This document shows positions 1 through 8,398 of a DNA stretch of 64,000 nucleotides, piece by piece. The DNA lies in assembly GCF_046365375.1 (NCBI RefSeq), contig NZ_JBKEIT010000002.1, positions 186,001 to 250,000 of the forward strand, written 5' to 3'. Below the pieces are notes generated by a model that was not told where the DNA came from, did no database searches, and saw only the letters and a program-made list of their open reading frames with translations. Numbering within the stretch: position 1 is the first letter of the stretch; each line of letters begins with the position of its first letter. This DNA comes from Butyricimonas muris. GTDB taxonomy: Bacteria > Bacteroidota > Bacteroidia > Bacteroidales > Marinifilaceae. The position numbers and the translations under genes were made by a program.

Positions 1-516
1 ATTGTATGGTGTCAGGTCGATTCGTTCCAAGAGTGGTTCACAGATAATGATTTTGTGTTTTATCGGGGCGGTTTTGTAGATTGGTAAACGGTAATCCGCC
101 CTGTCCTGATTTTCGACAGTGCAACAGATGGTTACATGATCGTATCCGTCGCCCCAATCATCGGGCAGGGATGCTTGCAAACGGTCGATGCGTTTGGTTA
201 TGATCATAAAGTTTAAATCACCCCGGGTTCGTATCATTTCCCACGCTTCGGCACGCCATTCGTCGGCATCTTCGAGGAAGAAATCCGACGTGAAACAAGT
301 GTAAACCAGCGTTCCCGGGGGAATTTTATACTCTCCGTTTCGTTTTTTCAAGGTGGGTAAGTCAAAGCTCTTGGTTTTGGTGACGATGCTGCTGTCTATA
401 CCTCGTTTCGAGTCGCCCCGGTAAACATAGCAATGCTTGCATCCCGCGCTCAGTTTATGACAGCCATGCCACGGGTTCCACATTTTTGATTTCGATTCGA
501 TAGCGTTCTTTGTCAT
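1..516 (-). CDS. DUF5131 family protein, 3' end outside the window
   Basis: Reading the minus strand from an ATG at 516 gives an open frame of 172 codons that reaches the left edge without a stop, so the C-terminus is missing. Near the N-terminus it has the pattern WNPWHGCHKLSAGCKHCY, the cysteine cluster of the DUF5131 (phage Gp37/Gp68-like) family; further in are DFFLEDADEWR and FMIITKR, also typical. The family is thought to resemble radical-SAM proteins because of the cysteine spacing, but its reaction is unknown. A second Met lies 11 residues downstream, just before the WNPWHGC motif, and could be the true start. It is the first gene of the window and is separated by about 235 bp from the fimbrial operon on the same strand. 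Confidence 0.75.
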   Translation of the reverse strand, partial: MTKNAIESKSKMWNPWHGCHKLSAGCKHCYVYRGDSKRGIDSSIVTKTKSFDLPTLKKRNGEYKIPPGTLVYTCFTSDFFLEDADEWRAEAWEMIRTRGDLNFMIITKRIDRLQASLPDDWGDGYDHVTICCTVENQDRADYRLPIYKTAPIKHKIIICEPLLERIDLTPYN

Positions 517-751
517 TTGTCCGATTTTTATGTATTCTTGCCGTCATGCTGAGCCATTATATGTTTTTATTGTTGTACAAGCTGATACATGATGCAAAAG
601 TAATCATTAAAAACGGAAGATTGTGTCTTCGAAGGTGTGTAAATCTAAATTGAACTCTTGGAATATACGCGGGTTTAAGATTGATGGAGTATCTTGAAAA
701 GTAGGAGGGAGATATTCCTTGCCTTTTGGTTTTTTTGGCGGAAGTATACCC

Positions 752-1708
752 TTAGAGTTCATCAATTTCTTCTTGAGAATACCAAGTCCAGCCATTGATG
801 TTGATTTTTACTGCTACCCATGAAGCGTTGAGGTAGAAAACGATATGCCACGCGTCTTGACGGTCAAAGTATTCCTGTGTATCCCATGTGTTTCCGGGCT
901 CCTGTGTCTTGGCGAAATAATCGGAAAGACTGACATTAAACACCTTCTCGCCAGTCGCTTTCTCTGTCACGACAAGGCGGTTTTGCCGTTCTTTCATCAA
1001 TCGCATGGTATTCAATCCCAATCTCACGGCAGAAGTGCTCATTTGCTCCTTGTAATAAGGATGATAGCTAAGCACGTCGTCCTCCTTCAATTGATTCAGA
1101 TGATTCATATACCCGTTCGATTCTATGATTTCGTACTCGTAGTCGTTCAAGTTCAACGGATCGTCGTTCGAGAGGAACTGGAAGATAAACGATATTTTAT
1201 TCGTGTTTTTTATCAAGTTAATTGTTTCCACTTGGTTTGTTTCTCCCGTGAAATGAACATCCATGATTTCCCCGTACCAAAGCGGTTCCAATTCTTTGTC
1301 TATCACGAGAGAAGCTTCCCGTTTTAATTTTAACTCCAATGTCGAGATTAACGCTCCCGGAGCTAACTCGGGAAGGTCGTATGAATCGTGAACACCGGCC
1401 CAAGCCATCAGTTTGTATTCTCCGACAGGTAGTTCCACGTTCATCAGGTAGTTCCCCGTTGTCAATGGTTCCCCTTCTTCTGCTTGTTGGAAAAGGAATT
1501 TACCATCTTTGTCAAAAACATAAAGCTCCACTTTATCTACTTGCTTGTGGAAAGAGCAAACAGATTGCATATTGTAGTCATACTTGAACTTGACGAACAA
1601 ACGACATTCCGGTAAGCTTTCATTAAAGGCATCGCAGGACATGAGTATCCCGGAACTAATCATCAGGATTCCGAGAATAAATAAGTTTATATGACTTCCG
1701 AGCTTCAT
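752..1708 (-). CDS. FimB/Mfa2-type fimbrial anchor lipoprotein
   Basis: 318 residues with a lipoprotein signal (hydrophobic residues 8-23, then LMSC, so Cys25 would be lipidated). After the Cys comes the pattern of the FimB/Mfa2 minor-subunit family: two early cysteines, FKYDYNM, then LYVFDKDGKF and a YLMNVELPVGEYKLMAWAG segment typical of the first transthyretin-like domain. In this family the protein caps or anchors the fimbria in the outer membrane and ends polymerisation. It is the last gene of a five-gene minus-strand operon and follows the major subunit by about 88 bp. Its C-terminus ends in a WTWYSQ segment that is also present at the end of the major subunit. Confidence 0.85.
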   Translation of the reverse strand: MKLGSHINLFILGILMISSGILMSCDAFNESLPECRLFVKFKYDYNMQSVCSFHKQVDKVELYVFDKDGKFLFQQAEEGEPLTTGNYLMNVELPVGEYKLMAWAGVHDSYDLPELAPGALISTLELKLKREASLVIDKELEPLWYGEIMDVHFTGETNQVETINLIKNTNKISFIFQFLSNDDPLNLNDYEYEIIESNGYMNHLNQLKEDDVLSYHPYYKEQMSTSAVRLGLNTMRLMKERQNRLVVTEKATGEKVFNVSLSDYFAKTQEPGNTWDTQEYFDRQDAWHIVFYLNASWVAVKININGWTWYSQEEIDEL

Positions 1709-1796
1709 ATCTTTCTTTTTTAATATATTTTCTCTATTTCAAAAGGAGTAAATTCGTGGGGAGCGCTCCCCACGAATGACAGGTCATCAGATTTAA

Positions 1797-3494
1797 TTAT
1801 AATTCTAACGATTGGCTATACCAAGTCCAAGGATTAATATCAATCTTGACAGACAAGTTTACTGCTTCGCTTTCGTCCGGGATACCGGGATTCGGGTCTG
1901 GTATCGTCGGGTAGCCCGGGTTATTTACTTTGGTTATTCTTATATCATAAACAGAGTTACGAACGACGCCGAATTCTCCGAGTTCATTATCCGCGTCTTC
2001 CGTGTCATCATGTTTGATCATGATCGGGTAATAACTCACACCGCCTTTATAGTAAGTTATACTCCCGTGACGGGCTGCACCGTGAGTCTTTACAGCATCT
2101 TTATGAGCTTTGAAAGCGTCAACAACTTGATTAATTTGAGTCCACTCGTTTCCATCGCTGGCAGGGATATCTACTTCGGTCAACCCGATGGCTTTCAAAT
2201 AAGCGTTCAACGCGTTGGCGATAGGCGTATTAATCATATCTGCATTTTCATCGAGATATTTACTTTCCATCTCTTTCTCGATATACAGCATCAATAATCC
2301 CCATGTATAGAAACCTCCGTCGTACATGATCCAATCTTCTCCACGTCTTAAAGCACCATCGTCAACAATATAACCTCCTCCTTCATCGTCCGTTTCTGTA
2401 TACAAACCTTCACCGTTGGGCAATTCCATACCATGCGGAGAGAAAACAACTTTAAATAATACTTGTGTCGTGTAAGCCCACATGTTATGTGTTTTCGTCT
2501 GGGTGTTTTCCAAACAATATTCGCACTCCTCGTTCCCTACGTTTGCCGATTTCCAAGGAATAGTATTAGCCACCTCGGCTGCGTTATAATAATAATGATA
2601 CTGTTTATCATAGTCGGACTTATTTACGGTCGGATCAGCCTGTGTATCATAATTGGGATCTTTCCTGTAAGAACCGAGTTCGTATTGATCGTAAGGAGAT
2701 TCGTATAAGTTATTATTATCTTCAGCCCATGTTGGGGTTCGTTGTGACACGGGGAAATACCATTTATTCGTCACGTTCAAAACCCATTCCGGCTGATAGA
2801 TTTCAGCATAATCACTAACATTAGGTGAAGTCGTGTTGGGGTCATGAGCACGGGTCGGTATCATTTCTGCTTCCAAGCGTACCCTTACTTTTGACACAAC
2901 CCGGTCTACACGAATCGATAAAGGTCGTGCTTGGGCTTTTTCAGCCGAATTGTAAAGGACTAAGTCTTTATCACTTCCATACTCGTATGAAGGCTCCAAA
3001 CCACCTTTGGCATTCGTCATCATAAACTTATCTGTGGTAGATACATTGTTGACATTAAGTTCGTTAAGAGCCTCGTTAAAGGTTGCGAAATCTGTAAAAC
3101 TCCCTTTTGCAGGCAAATTGTCAGCCGGATTGGCAATGATTAAAATTCTTTTGGATTTCGCGGGGACTTTAAATGCTTTTCCGGAATTGCCTTGCGTTTG
3201 TCCGGGTTTTCCGGCTTCTTCGGTAGACAGTATTTTATCCTCTGTCACTTTTTCATCTTCATCAAAGAATATCGCCCGGACTTCTTCCACGTTGGTTTCA
3301 GCCTTGGTACCCGTTTGCTGATTCGGGTCATGCAACGCTCTTCCCTGCGATTTGCTCGCGATGCTTACAGACACCCAAGCATCACCGGTCAGACTCGTCA
3401 CGATGCCATCGTCATCATCCACGTTAACCTGATCTTTACTACACGCGGCAAACAACAATATTAGTGCTGCTGCCCAAAAATACATTTTCTTCAT
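1797..3494 (-). CDS. Mfa1-like major fimbrillin
   Basis: 565 residues. The signal peptide ends in LLFAACSKD, a lipobox with Cys18, as expected for fimbrillins that travel to the surface as lipoproteins and are then cut by an Arg-gingipain-like protease and assembled by donor-strand exchange. The N-terminal domain contains VRAIFFDEDEKV and a KSKRILIIANP block typical of Mfa1/FimA (P_gingi_FimA, Mfa_like_1) proteins, followed by VVSKVRVRLEAE. The large middle region is rich in Tyr/Asn, and the last strand is VKIDINPWTWYSQSLEL, likely the donor strand. It sits between the DUF3868 protein and the anchor subunit. Assignment to the Mfa1 class rather than FimA is by length and neighbours. Confidence 0.85.
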   Translation of the reverse strand: MKKMYFWAAALILLFAACSKDQVNVDDDDGIVTSLTGDAWVSVSIASKSQGRALHDPNQQTGTKAETNVEEVRAIFFDEDEKVTEDKILSTEEAGKPGQTQGNSGKAFKVPAKSKRILIIANPADNLPAKGSFTDFATFNEALNELNVNNVSTTDKFMMTNAKGGLEPSYEYGSDKDLVLYNSAEKAQARPLSIRVDRVVSKVRVRLEAEMIPTRAHDPNTTSPNVSDYAEIYQPEWVLNVTNKWYFPVSQRTPTWAEDNNNLYESPYDQYELGSYRKDPNYDTQADPTVNKSDYDKQYHYYYNAAEVANTIPWKSANVGNEECEYCLENTQTKTHNMWAYTTQVLFKVVFSPHGMELPNGEGLYTETDDEGGGYIVDDGALRRGEDWIMYDGGFYTWGLLMLYIEKEMESKYLDENADMINTPIANALNAYLKAIGLTEVDIPASDGNEWTQINQVVDAFKAHKDAVKTHGAARHGSITYYKGGVSYYPIMIKHDDTEDADNELGEFGVVRNSVYDIRITKVNNPGYPTIPDPNPGIPDESEAVNLSVKIDINPWTWYSQSLEL

Positions 3495-3512
3495 CGTTAC
3501 AAAATTTAATTA

Positions 3513-5036
3513 TTACTGATTGGTTTGTTTGTGATTCACTCTTGAATTTATTTCAATAGCATTCATTCTTTTCTTTTCAAGTTCTTTCATATTCTTACCA
3601 GCGACTTCAAGTCCGGCATTCATGGCTGTCTGAAGGTATTGTGCGGCTGTAACATAATCCCCTTTGAGAAGCGCCAGTACTCCCGCCGCGTTAGCGTACT
3701 CCGGCAATTCTTTTTGTTTCACCTGTTCCATGTGACGCCCCGCTGTTATCGTGTCTCCGCGAGAAAGGGCAGCGGCTGCCGCGTTCAGGCGGGCTATATC
3801 GTCCTCCGGGAATAATCGCACGGCCGTTTCGAACACATCTATAAATTCTTGAGACCCGTTCGGGTAGGTGTTCGCCACCAGATACATTTCATTCAGACTC
3901 AAGTTCTGCGGGCGTACCTTGATCACTTCCCGGGCCTCTTCAGCATTGAAATTCTTGACATGATATTCCACTTTACAAATCGCCACACGCAAAGAAGGGT
4001 AAATATTCCGGAGCAAATAACGATAAGGTTCTCCGCCGTGCAAACTCTTCAAACGGTTCTTTCTTTCCTGCCCGTCATAGAAATTGATAACGGTTTCTAC
4101 TTCACTCTTGTATTCCACGTGCAGGCCCGCTAACGCTTTTCTTAACCCATCCCAGTTTTCACCACCGAAAACAATATGGTAAAGGGAAGTCGGGAACGTG
4201 TAACGACTTGCCAGATAATTTTTTAATGCCAATGCCCGTCCCTCGGATAAACGTTTATTATTGGCGAGAGATCCCTCCGGTGAAGCGTAGCCGATGATAT
4301 CCAAGCGGTTGATCGTGATATTCGTATCAACACGTAGTTCATCGATCAAGGCATGAATCTTTGCCAGTTCCTTGGGATTGTTCATGTAATCCGGACGAAT
4401 CACGATTTGATTCACCACAAAATCGAGGAACGTTTCTGCCTGTTTTTCGCGGTGCTTGACCGGTTCCGGAACCGGTTGGACGTACACCATATAGGGAGTC
4501 ACTTGATAAGGTACGGGTATCACTTCCAAAGTTACCGTATCCACGTCCACTATATCCATCAAGGCGATCTCGCCACACCCGCATTCATCGCGTTGAACCA
4601 CCAGACGGGCTCCGGCCATCCATGACTCGTAAGGTAACGTGTATCTGTATTGAATTGTACGGTTTTCAACCTTAACACTTTTTTCTACCCGGTAAGGAAC
4701 GAGATAAGCGGCCTGTTCGGCTTTACTCATCAGAGATCGTACACGCTCGTAATTCGAATACTCGTTACGTCCTTTGAGAGAAACACGCGGTAGTTCCAGC
4801 GTATCGGTGGACGACACCAGTCGCGGGATCAAATCCACGGCTCCCGCCGACCGAACTTTAACATGGTTGAGGATAAACTCCATTTCCACGTGTAGCGTTT
4901 CTCCGGACTGTAACACTCGTACCGGGGCAACTTTTATCGTCCCGTTATAGGAGGGTTTTGACTGGGCAACGGTAGTTAAAGTTCCAGACAGGAAAACTAC
5001 TGCCGCGAAGGTTATATATCGTGTAATCATTCTCAT
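3513..5036 (-). CDS. DUF3868 / OmpA-like fimbrial accessory protein
   Basis: 507 residues with a Sec signal peptide (residues 1-25, cleavage after TTVAQ). Residues about 30-190 match the DUF3868 domain (YNGTIKVAPVRVLQSGETLHVEM; QAAYLVPYRVEKS). The middle has an OmpA-C-like segment (IGYASPEGS...NKRLSEGRALALKNYL, roughly residues 240-275), and the C-terminus carries short helical repeats rich in Ala and Leu that look TPR-like. Proteins with this layout accompany DUF3575 genes in Bacteroidetes fimbrial operons and are presumed to work in the periplasm or at the outer membrane during assembly; the role is inferred from context. Only 3 nt separate it from the upstream DUF3575 gene. Confidence 0.8.
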   Translation of the reverse strand: MRMITRYITFAAVVFLSGTLTTVAQSKPSYNGTIKVAPVRVLQSGETLHVEMEFILNHVKVRSAGAVDLIPRLVSSTDTLELPRVSLKGRNEYSNYERVRSLMSKAEQAAYLVPYRVEKSVKVENRTIQYRYTLPYESWMAGARLVVQRDECGCGEIALMDIVDVDTVTLEVIPVPYQVTPYMVYVQPVPEPVKHREKQAETFLDFVVNQIVIRPDYMNNPKELAKIHALIDELRVDTNITINRLDIIGYASPEGSLANNKRLSEGRALALKNYLASRYTFPTSLYHIVFGGENWDGLRKALAGLHVEYKSEVETVINFYDGQERKNRLKSLHGGEPYRYLLRNIYPSLRVAICKVEYHVKNFNAEEAREVIKVRPQNLSLNEMYLVANTYPNGSQEFIDVFETAVRLFPEDDIARLNAAAAALSRGDTITAGRHMEQVKQKELPEYANAAGVLALLKGDYVTAAQYLQTAMNAGLEVAGKNMKELEKKRMNAIEINSRVNHKQTNQ

Positions 5037-5039
5037 GCT

Positions 5040-5615
5040 TTATTTTATTAAGTAGATTAATGAAATGCCAACTTTCGTGGGACCCCAATAGTTTTTGTTA
5101 CCTGACTTAATCATTGAACCACATTCCGCGCAAGGATATTTGTCGTAAACGACACGAGCGTATCCCAACCCGACGGTAGCCTCGAGTCCCCAGCGTTTTT
5201 TTAGAATCCACGCGTGTCCCACTGAAACTCCGGCCCCGTAAAGATGCCCCTCGTAACGGTTCTGTCGCATATTCTTGCTGATAAAAGACCAATCGGGGAA
5301 ACCTCCTGCATTAAAGTCCGCGTAATGCCCGTGTAGCCCGACAAACGTGCGCCGGAAGCGTTCGCAGAACCAGTAACGAATCTCCGGTTGAATGCCCCAA
5401 TGCCGCAAACGTGTACCGTCACTGAATTTCCACGGGTTATAGTTCACCGGAATATCCAATGTCCATTTCCGGGCAAAACCATACTCCAACCCAAGATTAA
5501 ACGTTGTGGTCGCATCATATAGCAAGTTACTTTTTATACCGATTTTCTGGGCTTGCACCTTCGGTAGCACGCAACAGGTTAGCAAAACAATAAGTATCAG
5601 TTGTACTTTCTTCAT
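5040..5615 (-). CDS. DUF3575 outer-membrane protein of the fimbrial operon
   Basis: 191 residues with a Sec signal peptide (cleavage after KVQAQ). The start of the mature protein, IGIKSNLLYDATTTFNLGLEYG, and the phrases WTLDIPVNYNPW, RHWGIQPEIRYWFCERF and FVGLHGHYADFN are characteristic of DUF3575, a family of small predicted beta-barrels. Alternating hydrophobic strands and a C-terminal VGISLIYLIK fit an eight-stranded outer-membrane barrel. The gene is second in the operon and almost touches the DUF3868 gene; the pair recurs in fimbrial operons, so it may form the assembly or anchoring platform. That function is inference. Confidence 0.85.
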   Translation of the reverse strand: MKKVQLILIVLLTCCVLPKVQAQKIGIKSNLLYDATTTFNLGLEYGFARKWTLDIPVNYNPWKFSDGTRLRHWGIQPEIRYWFCERFRRTFVGLHGHYADFNAGGFPDWSFISKNMRQNRYEGHLYGAGVSVGHAWILKKRWGLEATVGLGYARVVYDKYPCAECGSMIKSGNKNYWGPTKVGISLIYLIK

Positions 5616-5647
5616 TATTCTTCATTTATCATTAATCTATATCCAAT

Positions 5648-6730
5648 CTATTCGTGTCTTATCGCTGCCCGCGTTATATGAAACTTTATTTTTTGAGTTT
5701 TTCCTTCTTGGGTTGAGACGTATGCATTTCTCACGGTATCCGAATCGTTATCCCCGTTCCGCGAGATCCGCTCTTCCTCCTCGTGTGCGATATCCGATTT
5801 ATTGATAACCTTAATTACACCTGTAAGCGAGAGGCGTGAATTTAAAGGTAGCGTGTAGTTGTTCTTCGTATCACCATTCACGCTTTCTGTTTCGCTCTTC
5901 AGTTTACAGGAAAGGCTATTGCGGCCATTCATGTCTATCGTCAATTCAAAAGCCTTGGTAGCGTCGTCTACCGGGGTAAAATTGTTGAAAGGAAGGATAA
6001 AGCGGGTGATTTTCTTTACCCACGCGATTCCACGCTCTTTTTGTTCTTCGGTTATTGCATCTGAGTTATCGTTCAATGTATATTTACGGGTTTTAGTTCT
6101 ATTGATAGTCCCGTTATCGTCCGACATCAATTTGATTCCGTCCGGAATACCGGAAAAAGTAATTCCGGTAAAATAATTTGTCATGTCTTCCTCTGCTTCC
6201 AACACGATATCCACCCGTGAAGCAAGCCTCTTGAGTTTAAGTGATAATGAGTTTTGTTCAAGATGTTCGTCGACCTTCGCCTTACCCCGCTCGGCGAGGA
6301 TTTCAATATTTTTTATTTCTTGAAGCATCGGAATCGGAACGTCCGAATGAAAAACCGATTCCGGATACGTGATGTTGTCCAAATCGGTATAAGTGTGTAC
6401 CTGCTTCAATGCATTCTGAACATCCTTTAATGTCGGTTCGTTAGCTAAAAACACGAAATTATATATACCGTCATTTATGGGATGTTGAATCGGTTCATCC
6501 AAAGTCGTATTATATAATACATTACTCGCGCATTGTCCGTTTACACGGAAAGCAAGTATTCGAAGAGTCTTTATTTCGTTGTCCAACGGATCTGTGTCTC
6601 GCGAATCACCTCCTCGTACGAGTAGATATGCCGTCGCTTCATCCGTCTCTTCCGGGTTCAAGCGTTCGCCTATGCATGAAGCAAACAAGCATAATATACT
6701 GATAAAAAGGATGGATGTTTTTTTATTCAT
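5648..6730 (-). CDS. Fimbrillin-like lipoprotein, first gene of fimbrial operon
   Basis: 360 residues beginning with a lipoprotein signal (LFISILCLFASC, Cys19). Residues 30-130 show the fimbrillin N-domain pattern: TLRILAFRVNGQ, then YNFVFLANEP, followed by LKLKRLASRVDIVLEAEE in the second domain, which recurs as the first strand of domain 2 in FimA/Mfa families. It is shorter than most tip adhesins of such operons and its C-terminus is very polar (ERISRNGDNDSDT, then KIKFHITRAAIRHE) and lacks the WTWYSQ ending seen in the two other subunits. It may be an accessory or tip subunit. First gene of the operon; start chosen at the ATG preceding the signal peptide. Confidence 0.7.
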   Translation of the reverse strand: MNKKTSILFISILCLFASCIGERLNPEETDEATAYLLVRGGDSRDTDPLDNEIKTLRILAFRVNGQCASNVLYNTTLDEPIQHPINDGIYNFVFLANEPTLKDVQNALKQVHTYTDLDNITYPESVFHSDVPIPMLQEIKNIEILAERGKAKVDEHLEQNSLSLKLKRLASRVDIVLEAEEDMTNYFTGITFSGIPDGIKLMSDDNGTINRTKTRKYTLNDNSDAITEEQKERGIAWVKKITRFILPFNNFTPVDDATKAFELTIDMNGRNSLSCKLKSETESVNGDTKNNYTLPLNSRLSLTGVIKVINKSDIAHEEEERISRNGDNDSDTVRNAYVSTQEGKTQKIKFHITRAAIRHE

Positions 6731-6924
6731 TCGCTCCGTGTAAATTGATTTGATGCCCCAATTAATCCATTTATAATAAATGTTTTATCCTATCTTTATA
6801 TTGTAAGATATCACTTGTTGTTCCAAGACTTCGGCTACGTTTTCCCAAGAGATTCAAATTAGCCTGATAGTTACCTGAAATAATCTTCATACTTGTTATG
6901 TATTTTATTTTACCATTTCCTTGA

Positions 6925-6957
6925 CTTCAATTCTTCTGACACTTTGCAAATGTCAGA
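6925..6957. repeat. Near-palindromic repeat, copy 1
   Basis: The segment starts with CTTCAATTCTTCTGACACTT, which is repeated exactly at 8155-8174. Here the palindromic part is TCTGACA / TGTCAGA around a TTTGCAAA core with one extra C. It lies in the 455-bp divergent intergenic region (6731-7185) between the fimbrial operon and the AraC-type gene, about 195 bp upstream of the first fimbrial start. Possible roles: operator for the neighbouring regulator, or a site for the nearby tyrosine recombinase. Confidence 0.75.
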
Positions 6958-7065
6958 CGGCGATATGGGACTGGAGGTTATTGCTTGTTTTAAATTGGTT
7001 ACACGTTTTTATATTTAACGAAAACGGCGGAAGTCCATTTTTGGTAAAACAGGACACGGTGTCTT

Positions 7066-7099
7066 CCCGGTAAACAGGCGGGTAAAATCTTTTACCGGG
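7066..7099. promoter_or_regulatory. Inverted repeat upstream of the AraC-type gene
   Basis: CCCGGTAAA at 7066-7074 and TTTACCGGG at 7091-7099 form a perfect 9-bp inverted repeat with a 16-nt loop, ending 87 bp before the regulator start. Just upstream, GACACGGTGTC (7053-7063) is another short palindrome. There is no T-run, so a terminator is unlikely; an operator or leader-RNA hairpin is more plausible. No convincing TAnnTTTG promoter was found for either divergent transcript in 6731-7185. Confidence 0.4.
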
Positions 7100-7185
7100 C
7101 ACGAGGAGATGAGGATTTACAACAAGTCATCACCGCGTTCCAGTACCTGAAAAAATGAAACATTAGTAAAACACCTGTTTATTAA

Positions 7186-8073
7186 ATGATTATGGAGATA
7201 GTGAATAGACATGAACACGAGCGGTGCCGTTACTTTGACAAGCCGGACAAGGCTGGAAAACCGGTCATAGAACTGGTGAAAATCGCGAAAGAGGATGAAG
7301 GAGACTGGCGTGTATCGAGTAACGAAATCGTCTTTTTCATGGAAGGACGGGTGCGGTTCGTTTCCGGTAACCTTCCTTTCGAGGGAATGAAAGGACAAAT
7401 GTTGTTTCTGCCCGCGGGTAGACGCTACTCGTTCCGGGCGTTACAACCCGCGGAAGTGATAATATTCCGGGTGCTTGTCCCGGCTCGTTTGTGTGATAAT
7501 TTCTCGCTGGAAAAACTATACGCGACCGAGAGGAAAGTCAAGGGTAATCGTAAACGGGCGACGCGCGATTATAGCGTTTTGGAGATAAACGCCCGCGTGT
7601 CGCATTTACTGGACAGGGTTCGGGACAGCCTGTCGGACGGGATCAAGTGTCGGGGGTATTTTGATTTGAAAATCAAGGAGTTTTTCCTGCTGCTTAGGGT
7701 ATATTACTCGCGAGAGGAGATACACGATTTTTTCTATCTCGTGCTTAGTAAGGACACGATTTTTTCAGAACAGGTTCGGTTACACTGTCACGGGTGCCGG
7801 AGCGTGGAAGAAATGGCGTTGGCAATGCACTTGACGCCCCGGCAGTTCATGTCGAGATTCAAGTCCGTGTTCGGGCAGACCCCTTACAAGTGGGTGAAAG
7901 AGGAACGAGCCAATATTGTCCGGCAGCAATTGCTGTCGACGAGGAAACTCGTGAAACAGATCGCTTTTGAAAACGGGTTCAACAACGTGTCACAGTTAAC
8001 GAGGTTCTGCAAAACGGAAATTGGCAATACCCCGACGGGTATAAGGGCGACAAATCATACTGATGGGCAATAA
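7186..8073 (+). CDS. AraC-family transcriptional regulator
   Basis: 295 residues. The N-terminal half looks like a cupin-type sensing domain (VSSNEIVFFMEGRVRFVSG, MLFLPAGRRYSFRAL at about residues 42-85). The C-terminal ~90 residues are an AraC/XylS double helix-turn-helix: SVEEMALAMHLTPRQFMSRF, then FGQTPYKWVKEER, and LVKQIAFENGFNNVSQLTRF with a terminal NTPTG. It is divergent from the fimbrial operon and bracketed by two copies of a palindromic repeat, so it is the natural candidate regulator of that operon; this is inference. The start could also be the second Met, two codons downstream. Regulators of this type with PAGRRY segments are common in Bacteroidetes surface-structure loci. Confidence 0.85.
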   Translation: MIMEIVNRHEHERCRYFDKPDKAGKPVIELVKIAKEDEGDWRVSSNEIVFFMEGRVRFVSGNLPFEGMKGQMLFLPAGRRYSFRALQPAEVIIFRVLVPARLCDNFSLEKLYATERKVKGNRKRATRDYSVLEINARVSHLLDRVRDSLSDGIKCRGYFDLKIKEFFLLLRVYYSREEIHDFFYLVLSKDTIFSEQVRLHCHGCRSVEEMALAMHLTPRQFMSRFKSVFGQTPYKWVKEERANIVRQQLLSTRKLVKQIAFENGFNNVSQLTRFCKTEIGNTPTGIRATNHTDGQ

Positions 8074-8398
8074 TTGTAAACAAATATGTATTTTTTGATA
8101 ACTATTAAATGAAATTTTAAGTTTATATTTGCAGTCGGATTATGATATACTTTGCTTCAATTCTTCTGACACTTGCAAAGTGTCAGAAGTGGCATGTCAA
8201 TACTTTTCATGAGACAAATGTAGGTATTTTTTTTGTTTTTTTTATCCTACTCGGTTAATTTAATATTCGGAATCGCTTGAATATGAATATTTCTCATCCG
8301 GTTCTTTCCGGTAATTTTTTTTTAGCAACACTCTTCCCGCCCGTCGGTATTCCCGGCAGGGACGATAGTTTTTAACATGTGATGAGCCTTGTTTTCCG
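8074..8398. other. Intergenic region between regulator and recombinase
   Basis: No gene is visible in these 325 bp. The stretch holds repeat copy 2 (8155-8188) and several long T-runs (8226-8250, 8318-8325). The region lies between two convergent genes, so it should also contain their terminators; an imperfect GC-rich inverted repeat around 8334-8364 is the only candidate for the minus-strand recombinase gene. Confidence 0.5.
8155..8188. repeat. Near-palindromic repeat, copy 2
   Basis: Shares its first 20 bases (CTTCAATTCTTCTGACACTT) with the copy at 6925 and is in the same orientation. Its palindrome is perfect: TTCTGACACTT, loop GCA, AAGTGTCAGAA (8164-8188). The two copies lie on either side of the AraC-type gene, one about 230 bp before its start and the other about 80 bp after its stop. 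No T-run follows, so it is not an obvious intrinsic terminator. Confidence 0.75.

Noticed and set aside
607..795. 62-codon open frame on the minus strand at the 3' end of the fimbrial anchor gene
   Set aside because: It overlaps the anchor gene by 44 nt in another frame, has no signal, promoter or known motif, and the spacing suggests chance.
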